This document shows positions 31,185 through 39,956 of a DNA stretch of 64,000 nt, piece by piece. Source of the stretch: Aurantiochytrium sp. KH105. Taxonomy: Eukaryota; Sar; Bigyra; Thraustochytrida; Thraustochytriidae. The notes under the pieces were generated by a model. The model was not told the origin of the DNA and ran no database searches. It worked only from the letters and a program-made list of their open reading frames with translations. Position 1 is the stretch's first letter. Every line of letters begins with the position of its first letter. The translations under genes and the position numbers were made by a program. The stretch lies in NCBI GenBank assembly GCA_003116975.1, contig BGKB01000184.1, positions 1 through 64,000 on the forward strand. The letters are read 5' to 3'.

Positions 31185-34031
31185 ATGGACATTCCGGTGT
31201 ACGAAGTGGCTGACGAGCATGACGATGATAAAAAGGACCATCTCGAGGCTGGCGCCAACGAAGATGAAGTCGAAGAGGAAAAGGAGCTCGACAACACCTC
31301 GGTGAACGACAACGGCCCGACGCGCTGGGTCGGAGCCAGCGACGAGGGCTACGACAACGTCGAAAACCTTGACCAAGACGAGGACGACGACGACGACGAT
31401 GACATGGCCCTTGATGGAGGGGTGCCGCTTTTTGCCAATCGCGAGAACCGCGAGCTGCACAAACATATTAGCCAGCTCGAGCTCGAGCTGGAAAAGGCAC
31501 AGGAGAAACTCCTCGAGCACGAAGAGCGCAAGCGCGCCATGGCAGAGCACGTAAAGAGCGTTCAGCAAGAGTTTCGTCACACCCAGCAGCTTCTCGAAGC
31601 CAAACGCAAAGAGCTCGACACCGAAAAACATATGGAGCAAATGTCCAAGCGCGAGGCTGGCCGCGTCAAGCTCGAAATTGCCAAGACAGACACAGCAAAG
31701 GAGGATCTACAGACTCAGCTTAGCGCTGTGCAAAACGAAATTTTCAAGGGCAATGACCTCATGGACAAGTTCAAGGTAAGCATGAACTTTAATCAGGAAG
31801 AACTCGAGCAGTGGACCCTGGCCATGACACAAAATGAGGACGACAAAAATGCCTTTGAACGCTACATGAAGTCAGATGATGCCAAGACAAAGGAGCTCAA
31901 TTTCACCATCGAAAAGCTCACCGTCGAATTGCAAGAGAAACGTAAGCTTCTCGATGAGGAAGTCACCGAGACGCAGGCCAAGCAAATCGAGCTTGACAAG
32001 ACGGCAGAGGAATTCCGGGCGCGACACCGAGAGCGCCAGGACGTCATCCACCAGTGGCAGAACGCCATTGCACAGGTCAAGGCTCGCGACGAGGACATTC
32101 AAAAAGCAGGAGAGAATTTTGCCATCAGCAAGAGTGATTTGCGCCATGCAAAAAAGGACCTCGGCGCGGAAAAGGCGCGTCTCGAGGCTCTCGAGGCAGA
32201 CTGCCAGGAGATGGAGACCCAGTCACAGCTTGTTGACCGCATCCTTCAAAAGAAACGTGCCGAGGAAGTCGAAGTCAAGGAACGCGTGGAAAACTTTCGC
32301 GCGGAGGTCGAGCTTCGCAAGACCGAGGTGGCCAAGGCTTCCAACGAGGTGCAAATTGCCCGGCAAAAGGTCGTCAACGCCAAGCTTGGTATCGAAGAAG
32401 CTCAAGCCAAGCTTGATGGTGCTCGAGAACGCCTCCAGGTTGCCAAGCAGGCCCTTGAGGAAGCCCGGAACGACACGTCCACAGCCGAACTTAGCGCCAG
32501 CGCCGCCGAGGAGGCCTTGCACGCGCGCGAGGCCGAGGTCAAGGCCGTCGAGCAGGCCCTCGCGCATCTCAAAGATGTGACATTCCGAGAGTCCGAGGCG
32601 CTTTTCCAAAGCAGACAGCGCGAGGCAAATTTGCTCGCAGAGATTTCGGGCGCTCAGGCTACTGGCAAGAATCTCTCGCACGAGATCCAGCGTCTCGATG
32701 AGGAGTCACTTCGCCAAAAAGAGCTCGTTTACACTGCAGAGTTTCAGATCCAGCAGCTCGAACGTCGCGTCGCGCGCGCCAAGGGCATCCGATCCGACGA
32801 CGAGAAAAAGGTGCTCAACAAGCGCATCGCCGAGTGCAAGCAAGAACTCGAGGCTGCACAGTCTCAAAATGGAATGCTCCTTTCGCAGGTCAAGAACCTC
32901 GAGGATGAGCTGCGCAGCACCAAACGTGCCGCCGTCAGTGCCAAAGAACAGCGCAAGGAGCTCTCCGCACGCCTGCACGAGCTCAAGCTTGAGAACGGCA
33001 GCGCCGAAAACAGCCTGCAGGGCATCATGAAGCAAAAGGAAGACGCCATGGTAAACCACGATCTCATGAAGCTCCAGGTCAAGAGTCTGCGCGACCAGCT
33101 CAATGAGCGCGCCGACAAGGTGTATGGCCTCGAAAACCGCAAGTTTCAGCTTGAAATGAGCATGCAGGAACGCAAAAAGGAAATTCAGGTCCACTCAGAC
33201 ATGCAGCGCGCGCGCGCCAAGCTTGCCGAAGAGGAGCGTCATAAAATTGCCATGGAGGCCAAAGACTGCAAGTTGCGTGTGCAAAAACTCGAAAAGAAGT
33301 TCGCCACAATCGCCAAAAGCCCCGAAGTTGGTGAAGATGGCGAAGAGCGATCACAGGCGTACTTTGTTATTGCTGCGGCGCAGCGGCGCGAGGAGCTCCA
33401 GCGCGAGGGCGACGAGCTTGACGCCGAGATCCGCAAGGCCACACGCGAGATCCGAGCCCTCGAGGAGACTTTGGCCGATATCAACGCCATCAACTCCAAA
33501 TCGCGCACCGCTGCGCATCGCGCCAATCCAAAGTCACACGATGCAATGGAACTTCGCCGCGTCGTCCGAGAGACGGAGGCTGCGCGCGACACTGCCTTTA
33601 AAAAGAAAAAGGAGCTCCAGCGACTCATCGCCGACCTTGCCGAAGACAAGCGTCGTATTGAGCAGCTGCACGAGCAGGCCAAGGTGGCTTCCGAAAACAG
33701 CCTTCATCTCGACCAGACGCATGAGCAAGTCGTGGCAGAAGTTGGCCAGCAGCAGGCCCAGCTCGACCGTGCCAATGCCAAGCTCCGCGAACACCGCTAC
33801 CAACATCGCGAGAGCCTTGGTCTCTCCCGGGACAAGGAGTCTGTTCACGAGACAATCTTCAAGAACGATCTGCTCAATCAAACTCGAGACAGTGTGCTGT
33901 ACACGCTCGGTCAGCTGACCAAGGAATTTCCCGAGATGGAGGACGACCTTCAGCTTCATCTCGGCCGCTTTGGCCTTAACATTCCCTCGGCCCCGCCGGA
34001 GACGCCTTCCATGGGTTTCGATGTCGCCTAA
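31185..34031 (+). CDS. CCDC39: CCDC39/FAP59, axonemal 96-nm ruler subunit
   Basis: 948 residues, ATG at 31185; human CCDC39 is about 940. With CCDC40 it forms the ruler along doublet microtubules that sets the 96-nm repeat and docks inner dynein arms and the N-DRC. After an acidic N-terminus (D-rich run at about 64-74) nearly the whole protein is coiled coil. Family blocks recognised from memory: FNQEELEQWTLA near 200, a long LDKTAEEFRARHRERQDVIHQW-type block near 270-292, FQIQQLERRVARAKGIRSDD near 522, and SQAYFVIAAAQRREELQREG near 723-742, which is nearly identical in animal proteins. An in-frame GGTAAGC at about 31769 lies inside conserved sequence, so I read it as coding, not as an intron. 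It shows the organism builds motile cilia. Confidence 0.95.
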   Translation: MDIPVYEVADEHDDDKKDHLEAGANEDEVEEEKELDNTSVNDNGPTRWVGASDEGYDNVENLDQDEDDDDDDDMALDGGVPLFANRENRELHKHISQLELELEKAQEKLLEHEERKRAMAEHVKSVQQEFRHTQQLLEAKRKELDTEKHMEQMSKREAGRVKLEIAKTDTAKEDLQTQLSAVQNEIFKGNDLMDKFKVSMNFNQEELEQWTLAMTQNEDDKNAFERYMKSDDAKTKELNFTIEKLTVELQEKRKLLDEEVTETQAKQIELDKTAEEFRARHRERQDVIHQWQNAIAQVKARDEDIQKAGENFAISKSDLRHAKKDLGAEKARLEALEADCQEMETQSQLVDRILQKKRAEEVEVKERVENFRAEVELRKTEVAKASNEVQIARQKVVNAKLGIEEAQAKLDGARERLQVAKQALEEARNDTSTAELSASAAEEALHAREAEVKAVEQALAHLKDVTFRESEALFQSRQREANLLAEISGAQATGKNLSHEIQRLDEESLRQKELVYTAEFQIQQLERRVARAKGIRSDDEKKVLNKRIAECKQELEAAQSQNGMLLSQVKNLEDELRSTKRAAVSAKEQRKELSARLHELKLENGSAENSLQGIMKQKEDAMVNHDLMKLQVKSLRDQLNERADKVYGLENRKFQLEMSMQERKKEIQVHSDMQRARAKLAEEERHKIAMEAKDCKLRVQKLEKKFATIAKSPEVGEDGEERSQAYFVIAAAQRREELQREGDELDAEIRKATREIRALEETLADINAINSKSRTAAHRANPKSHDAMELRRVVRETEAARDTAFKKKKELQRLIADLAEDKRRIEQLHEQAKVASENSLHLDQTHEQVVAEVGQQQAQLDRANAKLREHRYQHRESLGLSRDKESVHETIFKNDLLNQTRDSVLYTLGQLTKEFPEMEDDLQLHLGRFGLNIPSAPPETPSMGFDVA

Positions 34032-34514
34032 GCCGAACACCCTCTATGCATCTTCCATCTTGCAGCAGCGTGCTCTGTCGAAAGACGGTTCACCCTTCCC
34101 TTTTATGTGCAGTAAAACTTCTCATTTTGTGCTTGTTATAAGACTTGATGCATCTTGCACCGGGTGGGGATTTTACTATTTTCTTTTTTTTTCGAGAACC
34201 TTCACCTGCAGCTCGATCGACCTTTAGCTGCAACGCGGCTCGGCCCTCTTTGGCATCAAATTTTTCTTGACAAATCAAGCGACAATCTCATCGCAAGCTA
34301 GGCCACACGTTTCTGTCATTTCCATTTTACGTAGAAGAGGATACATTTTTTGTTTTGTGTTAATGTAGCGTCTGAACAAGTTGCCACGGTGATTATTTCA
34401 CTAGCTCAAATGCTCATTCTCCGACCCGGCGGCTAACAAGCTAATGAACGGGCAAACAAACGGAACTCAACGCGCAAGAGGTCAGTCAGTCAGTCAGTCA
34501 GCTTGCTTGCTTCT
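34032..34514. other. Convergent intergenic region
   Basis: 483 bases, AT-richer than the genes, with T runs near 34185 and 34345. A (GTCA)5 repeat lies at 34480-34501. No gene seen. Confidence 0.6.
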
Positions 34515-34997
34515 TCATACCACGGAAGTGTGAGGGTCGTCAATCGAGGGCAGAATGAGACGGCGCAGGTGCAGCTTGTTTTCCCGTACATAATCTTTGC
34601 TCTCTTGCGTTTGCGGCCTCTCTCCAATTGTCACGCCGGGCGCGGTGGTCGCCGTTCCCCGGGCTAGTGCGCGACCCAAACTTGGGCCGTGCGTTTGCAC
34701 GAGATGATCCTCGTAGAGCGCAATGGGAGATCGCCCCCGGGTCTTGCAAGCTTTGATGGACTGCTGGCTGAGTCTGCGATGCAACTTGATAGCGCTCGCC
34801 TTGCTTGCGCGCTTTTGCTTTGTCTTGAGATCCTCGAACCAGCGGTCCATGATTGCTTCATCAAAGGCCTTGACACTCTGCCACGATCGTTTCCCAAACG
34901 GAGCTGGGACTTTGGCATCGCAGCTGCCAGCCCAGCCGCCTTCAGCCACGGTCTGACTCGAAAGTCTCAGCAGGTCCAGCAGCGAGCTCTTGTCCAT
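34515..34997 (-). CDS. Small uncharacterised basic protein
   Basis: 160 residues from ATG 34997 (MDKSSLLDLLRLSSQ); the frame is open for 19 codons upstream, but those codons lie in GCGCGC simple sequence. Lys/Arg-rich helical middle (DLKTKQKRASKASAIKLHRR), followed by KTRGRSPIALYEDHL and a C-terminal YVRENKLHLRRLILPSIDD segment. I do not recognise a family. Composition is protein-like, and the gene sits in a compact stretch between CCDC39 and the carrier gene. The codons just before the stop include TGGTATGA, which could instead be a splice donor, but I found no convincing next exon. Confidence 0.55.
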   Translation of the reverse strand: MDKSSLLDLLRLSSQTVAEGGWAGSCDAKVPAPFGKRSWQSVKAFDEAIMDRWFEDLKTKQKRASKASAIKLHRRLSQQSIKACKTRGRSPIALYEDHLVQTHGPSLGRALARGTATTAPGVTIGERPQTQESKDYVRENKLHLRRLILPSIDDPHTSVV

Positions 34998-35707
34998 GGT
35001 GCCTCTTGCTGCTGCTTGTTGTCCACGCCCGCGCGCGCGCACGCACGCACGCACAATAAGCTTTCCACCCCGCGCCCGAGGCCGAATTTATGCGCTTTCC
35101 CTTTCCGTCAACGCTCGTGCAGCGCGAGCCAGCCTCGTGCCCGGTCCTGCGCCTCGCTCCCCGCCCTCGCCGCGGCCTCTGCGCGGCTCTGCTCGAGCGC
35201 TCTCAAGTCCCCGCGCAGCCCCGCGCCCTGCCTCTCCTTGTCGCCCTAGAACCCCGTCGCGGCCGGCGCCCTCCCTCTTCGTCTGGTGGGCATCGGCGCC
35301 CCCCCTCCGCGTCGGACGTGCACCTCTCCACCAGAAGCGGGCCTGCGCCTCGGGGCGACTACGAGCCGGGCGGGGCGCCTCGCGAGCGCGACCGGCTCGA
35401 TCGCGCGGGGCGCGCAAGTGCGGAATAGCGCGATAGCCGACTTGCGGCGCGCGGCGCAAGTGCGGAATGGGCGCCGCGCACAGGCGCCCAGCGGGAGCGG
35501 GCCCGGCGAGCCTGATTAAGGGGCCGCACGCGACCGTCGCTCTCGTGGCCAGACCTCGATTCGCAGCGGAGAGGCGGCGACGCAGCAGCGGAGAGGCGGC
35601 GGCGGCGGCAGCACGGAGCCCGGACCTGCGCGGAGGCGAGCTCGGACGGGCCTGGGCGCGGGGGAGGAGAGTCTGCGCGCGTCTTTCGTCGTCGGCGAGC
35701 AGAGAAG
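34998..35707. other. Divergent intergenic region, very GC-rich
   Basis: 710 bases between divergent starts at 34997 (minus) and 35708 (plus). A (GCGC/ACGC)n run lies at 35028-35055, and a repeated AGTGCGGAAT motif occurs at 35418 and 35459. Frames open on all strands reflect GC content. Probable promoters and leaders of both genes. Confidence 0.5.
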
Positions 35708-36895
35708 ATGGTGCTTCGAGGGTCGAACATCGCGCCCGGGTCGCTGCAGGAGGCCGAGGCCGCCGTCAAGCGCGCCCAGGAGCTGCTTGACCAGGCCAAG
35801 GCGGACCTCGAGCAGGCCAAGGACACCACACTCGAGGCGCTCAACGAGGATACCATCATCAACTACAGCAAGGAGGAGCTTGTGGATATTGTCAAGAAGC
35901 TGAACGCCAAGGTTGTCAAGCTTGAGGAGCGCGAGCTTCAGGCGGAAAATGCCATGGTCAAGTCGCGCATTGAACTCCAAAAGACCATGACATCGCTGGC
36001 CTGCGGCGGCGCAGCAGGCGCCATTGCTCGCTCGACGGTGGCACCTCTCGATCGCGTCAAGATCCTTATGCAGACCTCGCACTTGCAAGGCACCGAGGCC
36101 AAATACGGTTCCGTCCTCGGCACGGCGCGCCAAATTATCAAAGACGAGGGCGTCATGCGGCTGTGGCGCGGCAACTTGACCAACTGTGTTCGCGTCGTAC
36201 CCCACACTGCCACGCAATTTGTCTCGTACGACAAGTACAAGTCTCTTTTGCTCAACGATGGTGAGAAGATGACCGTGCCTGTGCGGTTAATGGCAGGTGC
36301 GCTTTCCGGCATGACTGCCGCCACCGTGACGCACCCCATGGATGTAGTGCGCATTCGCCTGCAAACCCAGGCCGAGCTCCGCGGCATCGGCGACGCCATT
36401 CGCTCCGTTTACGCCGAGAATGGCCTTCGTACCTTTTACAAGGGTTACACGCCAGCCATGCTCTCGCTGTCTCCCTTTATCGCCATCAACTTTGCCTCCT
36501 TTGACACGCTCAAGACCTGGTACTATGGCGACGTTAAGATGAACAAGAAGGAGCTCCAGGCTCGCAACCCGGCTGTAATCCTTGGTCTCGGTGCTTGCGC
36601 CGGTATCATTGCGCAGACCGCCTGCTACCCGCTCGACACTGTGCGCCGCCGCATGCAGCTCGCGGGAAAGAACTATTCGTCCACTATCAACGCCTTCGCC
36701 ACCATTCTCAAGGACGAGGGCCCTCTTGGCTACTACAAGGGTATGTCGGCCAACGCCATGAAGGTCGTCCCTAACAACGCCATTCGCTTTGCTGCCTTTG
36801 AGGTTCTCAAGTCTTGGTTCATGACCGATGATGCGCTTAAGCGCACCGCCACCAAGTTCCGCTCCACCCGCAACGCCAAGCCTGCCACGGCCTAA
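35708..36895 (+). CDS. Mitochondrial carrier family (SLC25) transporter
   Basis: 395 residues, ATG at 35708. An N-terminal coiled coil (about 14-95), unusual for the family, precedes three mitochondrial-carrier repeats, each with two helices and a signature: PLDRVK near 113, PMDVVR near 210 and PLDTVR near 309. The central repeat sequences (MRLWRGNLTNCVRVVPHTATQF, 20 of which show the SLC25A24/A42 pattern) suggest transport of adenine nucleotides, ATP-Mg/phosphate or coenzyme A across the inner membrane. No EF-hands are present, so it is not the calcium-regulated short Ca-binding carrier type in full. Codons are strongly biased to C at the third position, as in highly expressed genes. Confidence 0.9.
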   Translation: MVLRGSNIAPGSLQEAEAAVKRAQELLDQAKADLEQAKDTTLEALNEDTIINYSKEELVDIVKKLNAKVVKLEERELQAENAMVKSRIELQKTMTSLACGGAAGAIARSTVAPLDRVKILMQTSHLQGTEAKYGSVLGTARQIIKDEGVMRLWRGNLTNCVRVVPHTATQFVSYDKYKSLLLNDGEKMTVPVRLMAGALSGMTAATVTHPMDVVRIRLQTQAELRGIGDAIRSVYAENGLRTFYKGYTPAMLSLSPFIAINFASFDTLKTWYYGDVKMNKKELQARNPAVILGLGACAGIIAQTACYPLDTVRRRMQLAGKNYSSTINAFATILKDEGPLGYYKGMSANAMKVVPNNAIRFAAFEVLKSWFMTDDALKRTATKFRSTRNAKPATA

Positions 36896-37397
36896 GCTTG
36901 CCGCCGCCCCCTCCCCTCGCATACGTTCCTCTTTATGGGGTCTCTTTCCGCCTGTGACCCGCCCCTTTTCTTCCATTCTCATTTTTGCTAAAAGAGAAGA
37001 CTGGGACGATGAGCAGGGCTGTTGGATATCTGCGTGCGTGCCTGCCTGCCTGCTTGCGTGCGTGCGTGCTAGTTTGAAAGGGCACTGTCCAATTCATCAT
37101 CTTCCTCTCTCGCTCGCTGGTCTGCGTTTTGTCTCTTGACCCGGCGCACATGGATCGCTCGCGGTGCGGGACGCTCCTTTCATCACAATCAACACATATT
37201 CACTCACACAGAATCTATTTTACGTGCTGTAGGTTGCATATATTGGCCGTTACCAGCCAGCTAGCTAGCTTTGGCAACTTGTTCCCTTGTGTGCGAGTGT
37301 TCGTCTTACCGCATCTCGTGGTTTGCTTCTCGTGGTTTTTCAGAGTCAGTCATACTCAATCGAATCAAGTCTATAGCTTGCCACTGTCTCCCAATAA
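36896..37397. other. Convergent intergenic region
   Basis: 502 bases between the carrier and the NIPA-like gene 3' ends. Contains a GCGTGC/CTGC-rich tract (37031-37068) and an AT-rich stretch. No gene seen. Confidence 0.6.
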
Positions 37398-38930
37398 TTA
37401 CCGCCCATTCCTTGACCTCGAGCGCTCGAGGATGGCCGCGATGCCGTCAGAAGTCGACGCCGTGGCCGCGCTGGCTCCATTCATAAATCCCGGCGAGCGG
37501 CCAGCCTTGGGCGAGCGCCCTGGCGTTCCCGGGGGCGTCTGTGCATCCTCGCCCTGGATGCGCTGTAAAATCTTGTTCGTAAATCCCGGTCGACCCTCGT
37601 GCACATCGCTTACTTCAGAATAGGCGGCGCGCCGGAATGTGTGCAAGAGAGACCGCTCCGCATCCTCCATTGTGCCTGGTTCTGTCTCAACGTCGAGCAT
37701 GTCGGCTGACCGCGTCCGCCGTTCAAAATGTCCCAAGTGCAAGAGGTCGTCCATGTGCGAAAGGTTCGCGTGCAGGAAGTCGCTCAGCTCCTGCTGCGTG
37801 TGGACCTCGCGATGGGCAACCAAGTAAACCCCCCAGCTCATGAGCGCAACGCCCGTCGTGAAGCCGATCCAGTCTGGTGTCGTAAAGTCCTGGTATGTTT
37901 GATAAAAAAGGACACCAGACACGATCGTTGCCAAGGTGCCAACGATCTCGTAGATGGGGACTACAAGGCCTTGCTCAAAAGCGCCGAGGCCTACATTGAG
38001 GAGCGCCAGCTGGCTGATGAGCATGCACACCCAGAGAACGCACAAAAAGGTCGCCTCGGGAGAATCAAATTGGTTCTTGCCTCGAATTGTTTTGGAAATG
38101 AGAGTTGTCGCCACCTTGGAGAGAGTCGCGCAAAACGCCGACATGTAGCCGCACAGACCGGCAATGAGCGCGGCATTTAAGTTACCCGTCTTGTGGTTAC
38201 GCCAGTTCTTGACGAGAAACAAGGACGTGATGAACATTGTTACCAGCATGAAACCACCCCAATAGCAGTATGGCGGTTCGGTCCATCGGTGGAGAAGGTC
38301 TCTTGAGTCCATATCGTCTTCTGGCGTCGCAGGCGTAAAGACGACGGCGATGCAAGAGCCGACAATGAGGATTGTGCAGTGTAACGCGTCCCAGCGCCGT
38401 ACCAAAACGTCCCACGAGCATTCGCGCTGTGGCGGAAAGAGATGGAAGGTTTCTTGGAAGATGAACACGGAGAATGCTGCGTTCCACACCAGCGTAAAGT
38501 TACTAAGCAACGCAACATTGGTTTGCGATGTCAGCGACATGGCGAAGAGCTCAAGGGCGTTGCCTAAAATAAAGACGATCAGTCCGAGCAACCAGCCGCA
38601 ATTCCGCATCAGCTCAAAGCTATCTGGAACCTGCGTGTCGTTGATGGCATTGGCTTCGCGCATGCTCCTCTCTGTAAAAACTGTCATGATCTCGCTATCT
38701 GTTTCGGTCTCCTCCCCCTCGTCCTCTTCCTCGGCGAGTGCGGCGTAACCTCCGCCAGCGCCGCTACCAGCCCGAAACGAGGAACCCGTTGGCTCTACGG
38801 CGCCATGCATTCTATTGTTCTCAATCAGTTTCATGACGGCGACCTTTTGCATCGCGAGTCCCGCTACCGTGAAGAAGTCAGCGCCCAGCACCTCCACGAG
38901 GGCGCCAATCAACGTGTACAGGTTCAACAT
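37398..38930 (-). CDS. NIPA-like / DMT-superfamily membrane transporter
   Basis: 510 residues, ATG at 38930. About nine membrane helices: one at the N-terminus (LYTLIGALVEVLGADFFTVA), then, after an acidic loop (EEEDEGEETETDSE), the rest from about 115 to 390. The order of helices and segments such as NVALLSNFTLVWNAAFSVFI and VVPIYEIVGTLATIVSGVLF fit the NIPA (DUF803) magnesium-transporter group or a close member of the drug/metabolite transporter superfamily. A long cytosolic tail (about 395-510) is Ser/Arg-rich. The substrate is unproven; magnesium or another divalent cation is the family expectation. Confidence 0.72.
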   Translation of the reverse strand: MLNLYTLIGALVEVLGADFFTVAGLAMQKVAVMKLIENNRMHGAVEPTGSSFRAGSGAGGGYAALAEEEDEGEETETDSEIMTVFTERSMREANAINDTQVPDSFELMRNCGWLLGLIVFILGNALELFAMSLTSQTNVALLSNFTLVWNAAFSVFIFQETFHLFPPQRECSWDVLVRRWDALHCTILIVGSCIAVVFTPATPEDDMDSRDLLHRWTEPPYCYWGGFMLVTMFITSLFLVKNWRNHKTGNLNAALIAGLCGYMSAFCATLSKVATTLISKTIRGKNQFDSPEATFLCVLWVCMLISQLALLNVGLGAFEQGLVVPIYEIVGTLATIVSGVLFYQTYQDFTTPDWIGFTTGVALMSWGVYLVAHREVHTQQELSDFLHANLSHMDDLLHLGHFERRTRSADMLDVETEPGTMEDAERSLLHTFRRAAYSEVSDVHEGRPGFTNKILQRIQGEDAQTPPGTPGRSPKAGRSPGFMNGASAATASTSDGIAAILERSRSRNGR

Positions 38931-39956
38931 TTTCGCACACGCGCACAAATAACCGCAAGCACGCACAGGCGCAGCTCAAGGCTTGCGCGATACCAAACGG
39001 CGTCGAGCGAGCGGAGTGACCGGGAGTGGAGTTGGGCTGAGCTTCCGCTTCTGCTCTTGGGCCACGAGCTAGCTAGCTCCAACGAAGAAGTAGCCGCCGG
39101 CGAGATACTATCTCCCACGAAAAGAACCGGCGACGTCGGGAGCGAGGGCCCTTCGCAGCGTCCTGCACGCCGCCCTCCCTCGCCAGCCGCGCCCCGGCCG
39201 CGCGCTTCTCGCCCGCTCGCGGCGGCGCACCAGACCGACCAGCTCGCGGCGCGGCGCCGTTCTGGCGCACGCCAGCCGGGGTCTCTCTCGCCGCGCCCGC
39301 CTGCGAAGGCGCGCCCGTGCGAGGCGTCGCTCTCCCGCTCGCCGCGCCCGGCCGGCAGGCAGCCAGGCTGGCTGGCTGGCTGGCTGGCCCGCGCTGCCAC
39401 GCGCCGCAGCCGCCGTCCGCGCCGCGCCGCGAGCGAAACGGGCTTTGCGCGCCGGAAAAGCCTCGTCCGCCTCAGCTGCTTCAGGTTTTTTTGGAGATTG
39501 GGTCGCTTTGGCACGTCCTAGCGACGACCTCATGATGACATCATCGCGATCATCGTCAGCGTGTGTTGTTTGTTCGCTTGCTGTTAGTTGGGCCTCCTGG
39601 AGGCTTGCAGGCAAGCCGAGCCAAGCGACGCCAAGGCCAGAAAAGCTTAGGCGAACAGGGCATCTTCATCGAGCGTGAACGCGGAGGTAAACTATGCTTT
39701 CTTTGGGGGAGGGGACGAGCAGGGAGGAGGCGATGGTGGAATGTTTCTCGTGGTTGGCGGGGTGCTGGGCGATGGAACATGATGCCAAATTAGGTTTTTA
39801 CGGGTTGTGAGCCTTCCTTTCGAACTTGTCGAGCATGAGAGCCGAGCCTGCGTATGTGTTGTTATCGCCTGGTCGTTATCTCTCCTTTTCGACCTTTCGC
39901 CGGTTCGCCAGTTTTTTGACCAGGCCTACTTGCTGTTCGAGGCCTTGACTCCAAGC
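38931..39956. other. Intergenic between NIPA-like gene promoter and transposase 3' end
   Basis: 1026 bases. 38931-39530 is GC-rich with GCTGGCTGGCTGG units (39365-39388), probably promoter of the transporter. 39540-39956 is less GC-rich and abuts the transposase stop codon. No TTAA target duplication and no convincing terminal inverted repeat matches 43497-44384 by eye. Confidence 0.5.

Noticed and set aside
31765-31780. GGTAAGC in CCDC39 as an intron donor
   Set aside because: The frame continues through it with sequence matching conserved CCDC39 blocks on both sides.
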